Source of the DNA: Scylla paramamosain
Lineage: Eukaryota; Arthropoda; Malacostraca; Decapoda; Portunidae
Assembly: GCF_035594125.1 (NCBI RefSeq)
Contig: NC_087158.1
Location: 8,110,501-8,174,500, forward strand
Length of the DNA stretch: 64,000 nt
Direction of reading: 5' to 3'
Shown here: positions 1-9,486 of the stretch, piece after piece
Layout: every line of letters starts with the position of its first letter
How positions within the stretch are numbered: the stretch's first letter is position 1
Notes under the pieces: generated by a model
What the model was told of the DNA's origin: nothing
What the model saw: only the letters and a program-made list of their open reading frames with translations
Database searches by the model: none
Position numbers and translations under genes: made by a program

Positions 1-130
1 GACACACACTTTGGATTGTTTGGATACTTATTGTACCACATTAAATTAATGAAACATCAGAAATTAACCTAGAAGGAAGAGCCATGTAATGCAGTGATAG
101 GACACAAATATGAGCCAAAGCTAGATTAGC

Positions 131-215
131 TGTGAGGTACCTCATGGTCCAGTTAGTTAAGGCTTGGTATTCTGGTATGTTCATTCCTGGTTCAGTCCCT
201 GATCACATCTACCTC
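131..215 (+). mobile_element. tRNA-like SINE head (candidate)
   Basis: A segment resembling a tRNA-derived SINE promoter. An A-box-like stretch, TGGTCCAGTTAGTTAAGGC, starts at 145, and a B-box-like GGTTCAGTCCC starts at 189. The spacing of about 44 bp suits an internal RNA polymerase III promoter. It abuts the T-rich end of the minus-strand LINE to its right, so its own tail cannot be separated from that element. No complete tRNA cloverleaf is claimed. It could be chance similarity. Confidence 0.3.
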
Positions 216-339
216 CCTTTTTTTTCTTTTCTTCCCCTTCATGTAGGAGTGGCACAGGCCAAGGGAAACAAAAATTCCAGCAAAAAAAAAAAAAAAAAAA
301 ACAGCCACTGAGGTGCCAGTCCCCAAACAGTCAAAAATG

Positions 340-1070
340 TTAGTCAAAAATACAAGTTAAGTGTCTTGAAACCTCACTCTTGAAAGAGTTCAAGTCATAG
401 GAAGGTGGAAATACAGAGGCAGGCAGGGAATTCCAAGGTTTACTAGAGAAAGGGATGAATGATTGAGAATACTGGTTAACTTGCATTAGGGAAATGGACA
501 GAATAGGGATGAGAGAAAAAAGCAAGTCTTATGCAGCAAAACCAAGGGAGGAGGGGAGGCATGCACTTCACAAGATAAGAAGAGCAGTTGGCATGAAAAT
601 AGCAGTAGAAGATAGCAAGAGATGCAACATTGCAGCAATGAGAATGAGGCTGAAGACGGTCAGTTAGAGGAAAGGAGTTGATGAGATGGAAAACTTTTGA
701 TTACACCCTATCTAAAAGATAGCATACTACATACATGGACGGATAAGGAGGGGTGGGGGTGAGAAAAACTGGTGAAGAAGACTGATGCCTAACTTCACAG
801 AAACTGTTTTAGCTAGAGATAAGATGTGAAGTTTCCAGTTTAGATTATGATTAAAGGACAGAGGACAGACTGAGGATGTTCAGTGTAGAGAAGGGGGACG
901 GTTGAGTGTCACTGAAGAAGAGGGGATAGTTGTCTGGAAGGTTGTGTCGAGTTGATAGACGGAGGAATTGAATTCTTGGGACACTGAACAATACTAAGTT
1001 CACTCTCCCCCAGTCAGAAATTTTGGAGAGATCAGAAGTCAGGAATTCTGTGGCTTCCTTGTGTGAACTG
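340..1070 (-). pseudogene. LINE RT C-terminal region (remnant)
   Basis: The end of the retrotransposon ORF in several frames. The last open stretch (525-340) contains FIPFSSKPWNSLPASVFPPS followed by a short basic/hydrophobic tail. This is the conserved WNSLP end found in many arthropod LINE polyproteins and in no host protein known to me. Upstream, around 1070-840, translated fragments match the thumb region after the catalytic YADD box (SDW-G-like and WKLHISSLAK-like pieces), but frame changes prevent one continuous reading. It has no start codon of its own and follows directly from the RT remnant at 1072-1989. Non-functional. Confidence 0.75.
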
Positions 1071-1071
1071 T

Positions 1072-1989
1072 TTACTTCCTGAAGGATTGGACATCTACAA
1101 AAAGACGCGGAAAAGTGCAGGGTGGTATCATCAGCATAGGAATGGAAAGGACAAAAGTTTGGTTTAGAAGGTCATTGATGAATAATAGGAAGAGAGTGGG
1201 TGACAGGACAAAACCCTGAGGAACACCATTGTCAATAGATTTAGGAGAAGAACAGTGACCATCTACCACAGTACCAATAGAATGGTCAGAAAAGAAACTC
1301 GAGATCAAGTTACCAAGAGAAGGATAGAGGCTGTAGGAGGGTAATTTGGAAATCAAAGCTTTGTGCCACTCTATCAAAAGCTTTTGATATGTCTAAGGCA
1401 TCAGCAAAAGATTCACCAAAATCTCTAAAAGAGGATAATCAAGACTCAATAAGGAAAGCCGGATCACCAGTAGAGTGGCATTGACGGAACCCATACTGTT
1501 GATCAGATAGAAGGTTGTGAAGTGATAGATGTTTAAGAATCTTCCTGTTGATGCATTAAAAACTTCAGATAAGCAGGAAATTACAGCAACAGGATGGTTA
1601 TTTGAGGGATTAGAACGGTCACCCTTTTTAGGAATAGGCTGAATGTAGGCAAGATTCCAGGAAGAAGAAAAGATAGATGTTGATAGACAAAGATGAAAGA
1701 GTTTGACTAGGCAAGGTGCAAGCACAGAGGAGCAGTTTTGGAGAACAATAGGAGGGACCCCATCAGGTCCATAAGCCTTCCGAGGGTTTAGGCCAGCAAG
1801 GGCATGGAAAAACATCATTGTGAAGAATTTTAATAGGTAGCATGGAGGATGGAGGAGAGGGAGGAACAAGCCCTGAATTGTCCAAGGTAGAGTTTTTAGC
1901 AAAGGTTTGAGCAAAGAGTTCAGCTTTAGAGATAGATATGATAACAGTGGTACCATCTGGTTGAAATAAAGGAGGGAAAGAAGAAGCAA
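1072..1989 (-). pseudogene. LINE reverse transcriptase domain (broken)
   Basis: Reverse transcriptase core of the same element. Readable motifs in order on the minus strand are LNPRKAYGPDGVPP (fingers), IPKKGDRSNPSNNHP (the KKGD..NP box), and GVPQGFVLSPTLFLLFINDL (the VPQG box, S changed to F). The catalytic YADD is encoded at 1138-1127 but in a different frame from the VPQG segment, so a frameshift separates them. The region between the KKGD and VPQG boxes is also frameshifted. An active LINE RT copies its own RNA at a nicked target site. This copy cannot do so as it stands. Confidence 0.85.
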
Positions 1990-2366
1990 AGTTATTGGAG
2001 GTGTTTTTGGCTAGGTGCCAGAGATCACGAGGGGAGGTAGATCTTGAAAGATTTTGACACTCTATTAATGAAGGAGTTTTGGCTAGTCGGAGAACAGACT
2101 TGGCATGGTTCCGGGCAGAAATATAAAGTGCAAGAGATTCTAGTAATGGAAGGCTCAGGTACCTTTTGTGAGCTACCTCTCTATCATGAATAGCAGGAGA
2201 ACATGCTGTGTTAAACCAAGGTTTGGAAAGTTTAGGTATGGGCAGAAATATAAAGTGCAAGAGATTCTGGTAATGGAAGGCTCAAGTACCTTTTGTGAGC
2301 TACCTCTCTATCATGAATAGTAGGAGAACAGGCTGTGTTAAACCAAGGTTTGGAAGGTTTAGGTCG
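1763..2366 (-). pseudogene. LINE endonuclease-RT linker (remnant)
   Basis: The connecting region between endonuclease and RT. It reads SKPWFNTACSPAIHDREVAH and continues with an RNHAKSVLRLAK-like helix and RDLWHLAKN, which are typical of the W-F-N...C..A/R...A...Y linker of jockey/CR1-like elements. A 127-bp tandem duplication within this segment (2113-2239 and 2240-2366) destroys the frame between endonuclease and linker. Confidence 0.7.
2113..2366. repeat. 127-bp tandem duplication inside the LINE
   Basis: Two adjacent copies with a 127-bp period. Both start with GGGCAGAAATATAAAGTGCA (2113 and 2240) and run through the AACCAAGGTTTGGAA motif. They differ at only a few positions, so the duplication is younger than the insertion itself. 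Because 127 is not a multiple of three, it also shifts the LINE reading frame. Confidence 0.9.
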
Positions 2367-2367
2367 A

Positions 2368-3215
2368 GAAAAAGAGTGAGGAATGTAGGGCCCGATGCCA
2401 GACACTATCACCTCCGTTATGCGCTCGGCACACAGTCTCTGGCACAGAAGCAGAAGTCATTCCAAGGAAATTCAGCAAAATACCTCCTCAGTTCCCCCCA
2501 ACTAGCAGAGGCAAAACACCAGAGGCACCTCTCCTTAGGAGATCCTGAGGATGGATTGGAGCAATAGGACAAGATACAGATATGAGATTGTGATTGGAGG
2601 AGCCCAATGGAGAAGATAGGGTAACAGCATAAGCAGAAGGATTAGAGGTTAGGAAAAGGTCAAGAATGTTGGGTGTATCTCCAAAACGGTCAAGGATATG
2701 AGCAGGGTGTTGCACCAATTGGAGGATAGCAAAGTTGAAGGCTAGTTCACCATGATGGTCAGTGAAGGGAGAGGAAACCCAAAGATGGTGGTGAACATTG
2801 AAGTCTCCAAGAATGGAGGTCTCTGCAAAAGGGAAGTGAGTCAGAATGTGCTCCACTTTGGAGGTTAAGTAGTCAAAGAATTTCTTATAGTCTGAGGAGT
2901 TAGGTGAGAGGTATACAGCACAGATAAATTTAGTTTGAGAGTGACTCTGTAATAGTAGCCAGATGGTGAAAAACTCGGAATATTCAAGAGTGTGGGCACA
3001 ACAGCAGGTTAAGTCATTGCGCACATAAACGCAACATTCAGCTTTGGATTGAAAATGAGAATAAAGAAAGTAGGAGGGAACAGAAAAGGGGCTATTGTAA
3101 GTTGCCTCAGACACCTATGTTTCAGTGAGGAAAAGAAGATGAGGTTTAGTAGAGGAGAGATTGTGTTCTAGAAATTGAAAACTAGATTTAAGACTGTGAA
3201 TGTTGCAGAAATTAA
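2368..3215 (-). pseudogene. LINE AP-endonuclease domain (inactive)
   Basis: Endonuclease/exonuclease/phosphatase fold domain that in intact elements nicks the target DNA. The N-terminal part reads KPHLLFLTET, where the final glutamate is the usual catalytic position. The next codon is TAG (3117-3115), where related elements carry glutamine. Downstream come [21 protein letters not shown] (near 2800) and [10 protein letters not shown] (near 2595). The last box is normally S-D-H, and here the aspartate is replaced by asparagine. The stop, the D-to-N change and downstream frame breaks make this copy non-functional. Nothing suggests host co-option. Confidence 0.8.
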
Positions 3216-3385
3216 TGAAGAAAAAGTTGAGGGGGGGGTCTCAAGAGACTTAGGGTTGATACCAGAAGACACTAGCCTTGATGAGCATCACTAACAGGAC
3301 ACATCAAGAAAATTTTAAGTTGGTTTTTACCTAATTATTTTTTATTATTTTATTCATAATACTGTACATGCATATCATAAATAAA

Positions 3386-3478
3386 GATGAGGTTTACTAG
3401 AGGAGAGGTGATGTTGTACAGATAGAAAATTATATCTAAGACAGCAAATGTTACACAATTTAATGAAGAAAAGTTATA
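3386..3478 (-). mobile_element. second fragment of the LINE endonuclease 5' end
   Basis: This segment is a diverged copy of 3138-3229. Both begin GATGAGGTTTA-TAGAGGAGAG and end TTAATGAAGAAAAAGTT-like. It is either a second, 5'-end-only insertion of the same LINE family or a local duplication of the element's endonuclease N-terminus. About 150 bp separates it from the main copy. Confidence 0.65.
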
Positions 3479-3554
3479 ATATACCAGTAAAATGCCTTGG
3501 AAGGCGATTAACGAGCAAAGATGTCAGTAATGCATCAGTGGAAGGGGTATTTCA

Positions 3555-3557
<3 letters not shown>

Positions 3558-3645
<88 letters not shown>
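3558..3645. repeat. (GA)n microsatellite
   Basis: An uninterrupted GA dinucleotide run of about 88 bp. Confidence 0.98.
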
Positions 3646-3646
<1 letters not shown>

Positions 3647-4324
3647 CAACTTCAGGCACCCCACACATCATGCACTTGCCTAATATTCAAATCACTCTAG
3701 CTCAAAACTCTACAAGAGCCCAGTGGTTGTGCTATATACCACTTGGTAGGAAATTTCATTTTGTGTTCAGTGGTATCTATCCACTCTCATTGAGATAAAA
3801 GAAAATTGGTGAAAATTGCAGAAAACTGATGGTCACTTTACAAAAAAGTTTTGTATTGTATTTTGCATATGCACAGTAGTGTTGCAAATTTCACATGATT
3901 TTTCATCATAACTTGTATTACTCTTATTACCAACAAAAATTTGAGCTTGATCAGTTAATTACTTAAAAAGTTGTAATTTTGACTTTGTGCATGTACAGTG
4001 CTACTTCAAAGTTGACGTAAGGAATTTTATTAAAATTATAACATGACACCTCTTAAGTTTCATTAAAACTGGTTGAGTAGTTTTTGAGAAATCCCATTTC
4101 TGACACCCTTCTACTTTTAGTAAGTTAACTTCACCCAATAGAAGAGATGAAAGCTATATCATAAAAAATTGATAGAGGTGTGCTATTATATGATGCTAAT
4201 TTTGTTACGATCAGCCACGTAGTTCTGGAGATATTAGCGATTGAATAGGGTTATGGTCAGACCGAGCCAGGCCCCTCAAAACGAAACAACAACCTCCATA
4301 GTAAACTTTGTTTTGCTCATAATT
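3646..4324. other. AT-rich non-coding stretch
   Basis: I see no open frame with a recognisable domain, no repeat match to other parts of the window and no clear regulatory element here. Short A/T-rich sequence predominates. Confidence 0.5.
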
Positions 4325-4630
4325 AATTTCTCACTCTTTCATAAAAGAGAACATAGTTATCCATTCAATCATGAGTTCCCCTTCAATACAGGGAGTGTAA
4401 TATATATACCTCCCATATTTATAATATATGAATTTCTCACTCTTTCATAAAAGAGAACATAGTTATCCATTCAATCATGAAGAGTTCCCCTTCAGTACAG
4501 GGACTGTAATATATATACCTCCCATATTTATAATATATGAATTTCTCACTCTTTCATAAAAGAGAACATAGAGTTCTTTGTTTAATCATGATTAGTTCCT
4601 TTTCATTACATGGACTGTACTAAATACATA
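4325..4630. repeat. tandem repeat, ~106-109 bp x 2.8
   Basis: Units start with AATTTCTCACTCTTTCATAA at 4325, 4431 and 4540. The first two are close to identical, and the second has a three-base insertion near the AATCATGA motif. The third is shorter and diverged (AGAGTTCTTTG in place of the usual core). Each of the first two ends in an AT-rich TATATATACCTCCC segment. It is unrelated to the satellite further right. Confidence 0.9.
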
Positions 4631-5105
4631 TTTTTTCTTAAGCTACTTTTTTAGAATACTTTTGGCTTAAGTTGAGAACTTGACCGCCCTGATTTGAGGA
4701 ATGGTGAAGTGGAGCCACCAGGCACAATATCTACCAATTCACAAAACAGAGCAATGACTAAATTTTGACTTCTCTATTTCCTTAGTTTGGTGGCATCCCT
4801 ACTTCCTTGATGCCATTTTCCTATCGTTCTATGCCAATAGAATGGAATACATCTACAACAAATAAGAGATAGCCTATAGCAGCGTTCCCTCACATATTCA
4901 TGGTTTTGCATATTTGCAGAGTTTTCCCTAACCTAACCTAACTAATGGGGAGTTTTCAGAGTTGCCAGGTGTCACCACCAGCTCAGTCTTTCAGCCCAAG
5001 GAGCCCAAATTATTCTTTCAGTTATAAATTACAGTAACCCAAGATATAATGAACACATATGGGGGGAGAGTGGGTCACTTGAGATGAAAATTTGCTATAT
5101 ATGTG

Positions 5106-5108
<3 letters not shown>
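4631..5108. other. non-coding stretch with short CCTAA run
   Basis: No coding signal is seen. A short CCCTAACCTAACCTAAC run near 4926-4942 matches the arthropod telomere motif (TTAGG) on the minus strand, but it has only about three units. Confidence 0.5.

Positions 5109-5191
<83 letters not shown>
5109..5191. repeat. (AG)n microsatellite
   Basis: An uninterrupted AG dinucleotide run of about 83 bp. Confidence 0.98.
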
Positions 5192-6212
<1,021 letters not shown>

Positions 6213-6342
6213 CTGCTCAGATGAAGCAGAAGCGTTGTCCTCTTCAAAAGAATCCTCAGCCACCACACAAGACCGCTCATTGCTGTGGTAGTGTTGGGAG
6301 TAGAAGTTGGGGTAGTGGACAGGAGGAATGACACTGCCCTCA
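6213..6342 (-). CDS. candidate coding exon, unknown protein
   Basis: A 130-bp minus-strand segment that reads as protein and not as repeat. It begins GEGSVIPPVHYPNFYSQHYH and ends AEDSFEEDNASASSEQ, and it is richer in G+C than its surroundings. It is bounded by an acceptor-like TTTTCAACACAGAG and a donor-like CAG/GTCAGA. With the acceptor placed after the second AG, the exon starts with one base that completes a codon left by the segment at 6854-6906. The acidic, serine-rich end looks like a disordered linker. I do not recognise the family. The open frame continues past both splice sites, which weakens but does not remove the case. Confidence 0.45.
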
Positions 6343-6853
6343 CTCTGTGTTGAAAATATATGCTGCCATAAGATGGAGAAAATACTGAATCTGATACTGA
6401 CAGAAATAAAGAACAAAATTGTTTACAAAAATTTTATCATAATTGTTTATAATATCAAGCAAATCTACAGAACATAGGACAACTCTACAACAAGCAGGCT
6501 CCAGGCTCCAGGCTGGCAAGCTTGAATAGTCTACACATCATATAAACTTTTGACTGAATAAAGATTCAGATGGATCCATGCTATTTTACAGGATTTAAGC
6601 TTTTAACAATGATACAAGTTCCCCATGAAAGGAACAACAAACTAAAGTCAAGTATGCGATCTCCTTCACTTTGTGTGCCTTCTTGTTGCAGTAAAATAAT
6701 GTTCAGCTTCTTTTATCCAATTTTCATGGTCTAAACGAAACCTTTCTTATCAAAGATAATATAAGTTGTGGGATTTAGTTCACAATCAAATCAACATTTC
6801 TCTATTTTACCTACATCTGACATCTGTATTCATATGAATTTTTCTACAGCTAC
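6343..6853. other. probable intron of the minus-strand exon set
   Basis: AT-rich sequence without a coding signal between two exon-like segments. It contains a short CAGGCTCCAGGCTCCAGG mini-repeat near 6497. Confidence 0.35.
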
Positions 6854-6906
6854 CCACCCAGCAAGAGAAGAGTGCTGTGGAGATCTCCATCACCCACAAT
6901 AAGTCC
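6854..6906 (-). CDS. candidate short coding exon, unknown protein
   Basis: A 53-bp minus-strand segment encoding GLIVGDGDLHSTLLLLG plus two bases of a split codon. The acceptor side is a good pyrimidine tract (TTTATTTAGGCATTTCAG). The donor side is GTAGCT. Its entry phase fits the end of the segment at 6959-7121, and its exit phase fits the start of 6213-6342. Phase agreement across three independent segments is the main evidence that these are exons of one gene. The intron separating it from the upstream exon would be only 52 bp, which is short. The complementary strand also carries an acceptor-like site and a 31-codon open frame here. Confidence 0.4.
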
Positions 6907-6958
6907 CTGAAATGCCTAAATAAACTTGGGATTCATGTCAAATAAAAACAAAACTCAC

Positions 6959-7121
6959 TGGGACATAGTACACATTTGTAAGAGTCCAAGGCAAGACTAT
7001 CCCACCATCTGTGTACCATGGAATGCTCCCAACAACTGGAGTTACCCACAACTGAGCTGCACTTGGTGCCAATAACCACTCATTCTCAGATACCCAACTC
7101 CTAAGCAAATCAATGCTGCAT
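6959..7121 (-). CDS. candidate coding exon, unknown protein
   Basis: A minus-strand segment of about 163 bp encoding CSIDLLRSWVSENEWLLAPS, then AAQLWVTPVVGSIPWYTDGG and IVLPWTLTNVYYVP. It ends at a strong donor (CCA/GTGAGT) with a complete codon. The acceptor is uncertain: either the AG before 7121 or the one before 7131 could be used. The mixture of W, P, G and alternating hydrophobic residues suggests a folded beta-rich protein, but I cannot name a family. It joins in phase to 6854-6906. Confidence 0.45.
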
Positions 7122-7267
7122 CTGATTACCACTAGGACAATACTTAGTAAAAATTAACAAAGGTGGGGAGTTCCTCAGTCTATTACCATTACTGGGTAGG
7201 ATACAGATGGAGAAATAGTACAAAAGACAGTTCAGTATTTGGTACAGTAGAGAACACTAACCCTCAC

Positions 7268-7364
7268 CTATAGAAAGAGATCAGCCGTCAATACTTTCAA
7301 AGGAATAATTTCATCACTGTAAAATGGTTCTTTTTCAGGTCCCTTCAATAAACCTTGCATGTCA
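7268..7364 (-). CDS. exon-like segment ending in a stop
   Basis: The minus strand reads DMQGLLKGPEKEPFYSDEII then PLKVLTADLFL, followed by TAG and immediately a donor-like GTGAGG. The peptide looks like real protein sequence. However, the frame closes with TAG at exactly the point where a splice donor would be expected, so this is a terminal exon of another transcript, a damaged exon, or a false call. It does not join in phase to 6959-7121. Confidence 0.25.
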
Positions 7365-8009
7365 CTAGGTCATGGACCATGCTTCTATGAAAAGGCACAG
7401 ATCAATGCCTCTTATGAAAGAGCACAGAGTTGATCAGGAATGAAAAAAGAAAAACTTAACTGACTTTGGAATCAAATATCTAAACTACATCTCTGTAAAA
7501 AAGATAGGGAGACTGAAAGAAATTTAATTGGAAAACATTCTATACAACATGGACAACCAAGGTCATGTGACCTTCTTAACATAACTCCTCCTATCAAATC
7601 ACAATCTAAAAGCTTAAACACCTGATACCTTGAGCCTCCTACACACATTATGAACAGATGGTTCCCAGCCTTTTTTTTAGGAGATTAGTACAATGCCATG
7701 TTAACCTTCACATTATCATCCAAACATCAATTTAAAAAGCTAAATACTTATTAAGTGAATTTACACATGCTTCAACACTCAAATACAGAATCCTGCACAC
7801 AAACTTGACATGCCTTTGACAACTTTTTTATTGTCATATAAGAGAAATAATAAATCACCACCTCATTTCCTTTCCTCTTATGTTGCTTAGTGTTTTGAGG
7901 ACATGCTGCCATACATACATAGCAAAACACAAGTACAAAAATTAAGAGTGAAACATTGTGAAAACAAGGAATAAATATGTTTCATGTGACAGCATAGGAA
8001 GTGAAGCAC
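7365..8009. other. non-coding stretch
   Basis: AT-rich. No exon-like segment or repeat match was found on either strand. Confidence 0.4.
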
Positions 8010-8175
8010 AAGAAGTACAAGTGGCTAGGTGTACAGGCCACACACCTACCTGGCTTGGTCTCAGGTTCAACACCCGGGCTTGGAGGGCACGGTGGCCATG
8101 CCTGCTGCTAATGACCTGGCCTGTATCTGGTTCATTCGGGCTTCATCCTCAGCCATCAAAAGCTTGTTGTTGATA
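8010..8175 (+). mobile_element. tRNA-derived SINE (candidate)
   Basis: A G+C-rich island in AT-rich surroundings. It has a good A-box-like GTGGCTAGGTGTACAGG at 8021 and B-box-like GGTTCAACACC at 8064, spaced like a tRNA internal promoter. The body continues to about 8175 (GCACGGTGGCCATGCC and a TCGGGCTTCATCC segment). The right end is not defined, and no target-site duplication was identified. Confidence 0.45.
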
Positions 8176-8432
8176 ATTCTGTGCCATCACCAGGAAATGG
8201 AACAGAAGGAAAGGGGAGGTGAAGAGAAAAAAGACAGTGGGTAAGGATATAAGAACTTCTGAAAATATGCAATAAAGGGAGAATGGAAAAAGGAAGATGA
8301 AAATGAAATTTAGGAGATTACAAGGAGGTTGGTGGGTTCCCCTTGTTACTAATACTGTACATACTGTATATGGATGAATAAAGCTACAAAATATCTTTTA
8401 TCTTGCCTCCTTAAAAAAAAGTCAATACTGAC

Positions 8433-8533
8433 CTTCATTAGCATCCTTAAAAATTTCATCAGATACAAAACAAAACTGCTGTTATAGTGACTTAAACACT
8501 CCATATCATCTGTCAGCCCCTGCAGGCTCCACA
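8433..8533 (-). CDS. candidate coding exon, unknown protein
   Basis: A 101-bp minus-strand segment encoding WSLQGLTDDMECLSHYNSSF followed by VLYLMKFLRMLMK. The acceptor (CCCTTTTATTCAG) and donor (AAG/GTCAGT) are both close to consensus. The exon begins with two bases of a split codon and ends on a complete codon. The peptide looks like an amphipathic helical segment. It lies about 1.3 kb upstream of the exon cluster at 6213-7121 on the same strand, and at least one connecting exon would be required. Family not recognised. Confidence 0.45.
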
Positions 8534-8734
8534 CTGAATAAAAGGGTCACACCTGTCAGTACAGCAGTCATGTGAACCTTTATGACTTGTCTCACCGTAC
8601 TTGCACACAACCAAAATATATAAATGACCACATATTTTACACTTCCCTCAGCTTGTTAAGTGTGGTTCAACAGCCCCCACAACAAATGATCTGTCTCATT
8701 GTAGCAACAGCATGTCTTTATCAACTGCACACAA

Positions 8735-8736
<2 letters not shown>

Positions 8737-8804
<68 letters not shown>

Positions 8805-8818
8805 ACACACACACACAC
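8737..8818. repeat. (CA)n microsatellite
   Basis: A CA dinucleotide run of about 82 bp with one imperfection near 8800. Frames through it on both strands are repeat artefacts. Confidence 0.97.
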
Positions 8819-9336
<518 letters not shown>

Positions 9337-9486
9337 CTGATCGTGATGACGAAAAAAATTAATCATGATAACTGATAAATCGGTAACAATAACCTTATCA
9401 GTGATGACTGATAATTGGCAATAAATTTATTGCCCAATAACCAATAACTGATAAATTGATAAATCTAAAATTCCAATACCACCGAT
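9337..9486. other. GATAA/TTATC-rich boundary segment with palindrome
   Basis: About 150 bp dense in GATAA, TTATC and CAATAAC motifs in both orientations. It is centred on a perfect 18-bp palindrome, GGCAATAAATTTATTGCC, at 9417-9434. The palindrome extends as an imperfect inverted repeat (ATTGG...CCAAT). Similar GATAAC clusters occur in subterminal regions of some hAT-like and P-like DNA transposons, so this could be a transposon end. No transposase or terminal inverted repeat pair was found. Confidence 0.4.

Larger units (their letters stand above)
216..3260 (-). mobile_element. decayed non-LTR retrotransposon (endonuclease + RT)
   Basis: A nearly full-length pol region of a LINE reads on the minus strand in broken frames: AP-type endonuclease (about 3215-2370), a linker, reverse transcriptase (about 1990-1070) and a C-terminal tail ending near 340. 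The presumed 3' UTR runs left and contains a run of 20 T on the element strand (282-301 of the + strand). It ends in an A-rich tail seen as T-rich sequence at 217-239. Motifs support the jockey/CR1-like supergroup but do not settle the clade. Several frameshifts, stop codons and a 127-bp internal duplication show it is dead. The family looks like those abundant in decapod crustaceans, which is an inference from remembered motif style and not from a search. Confidence 0.85.

Noticed and set aside
2295..2567. 90-residue plus-strand frame
   Set aside because: Complement of the LINE endonuclease-linker region.
4926..4942. Telomere-like CCTAA repeats
   Set aside because: Only about three units inside ordinary sequence. 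Not a telomere or a convincing interstitial array.
6838..6943. Plus-strand exon after TTTTTCTACAG encoding LPTQQEKSAVEISITHNK
   Set aside because: Overlaps the minus-strand segment 6854-6906, which fits in phase with neighbours. No plus-strand partner exon was found.
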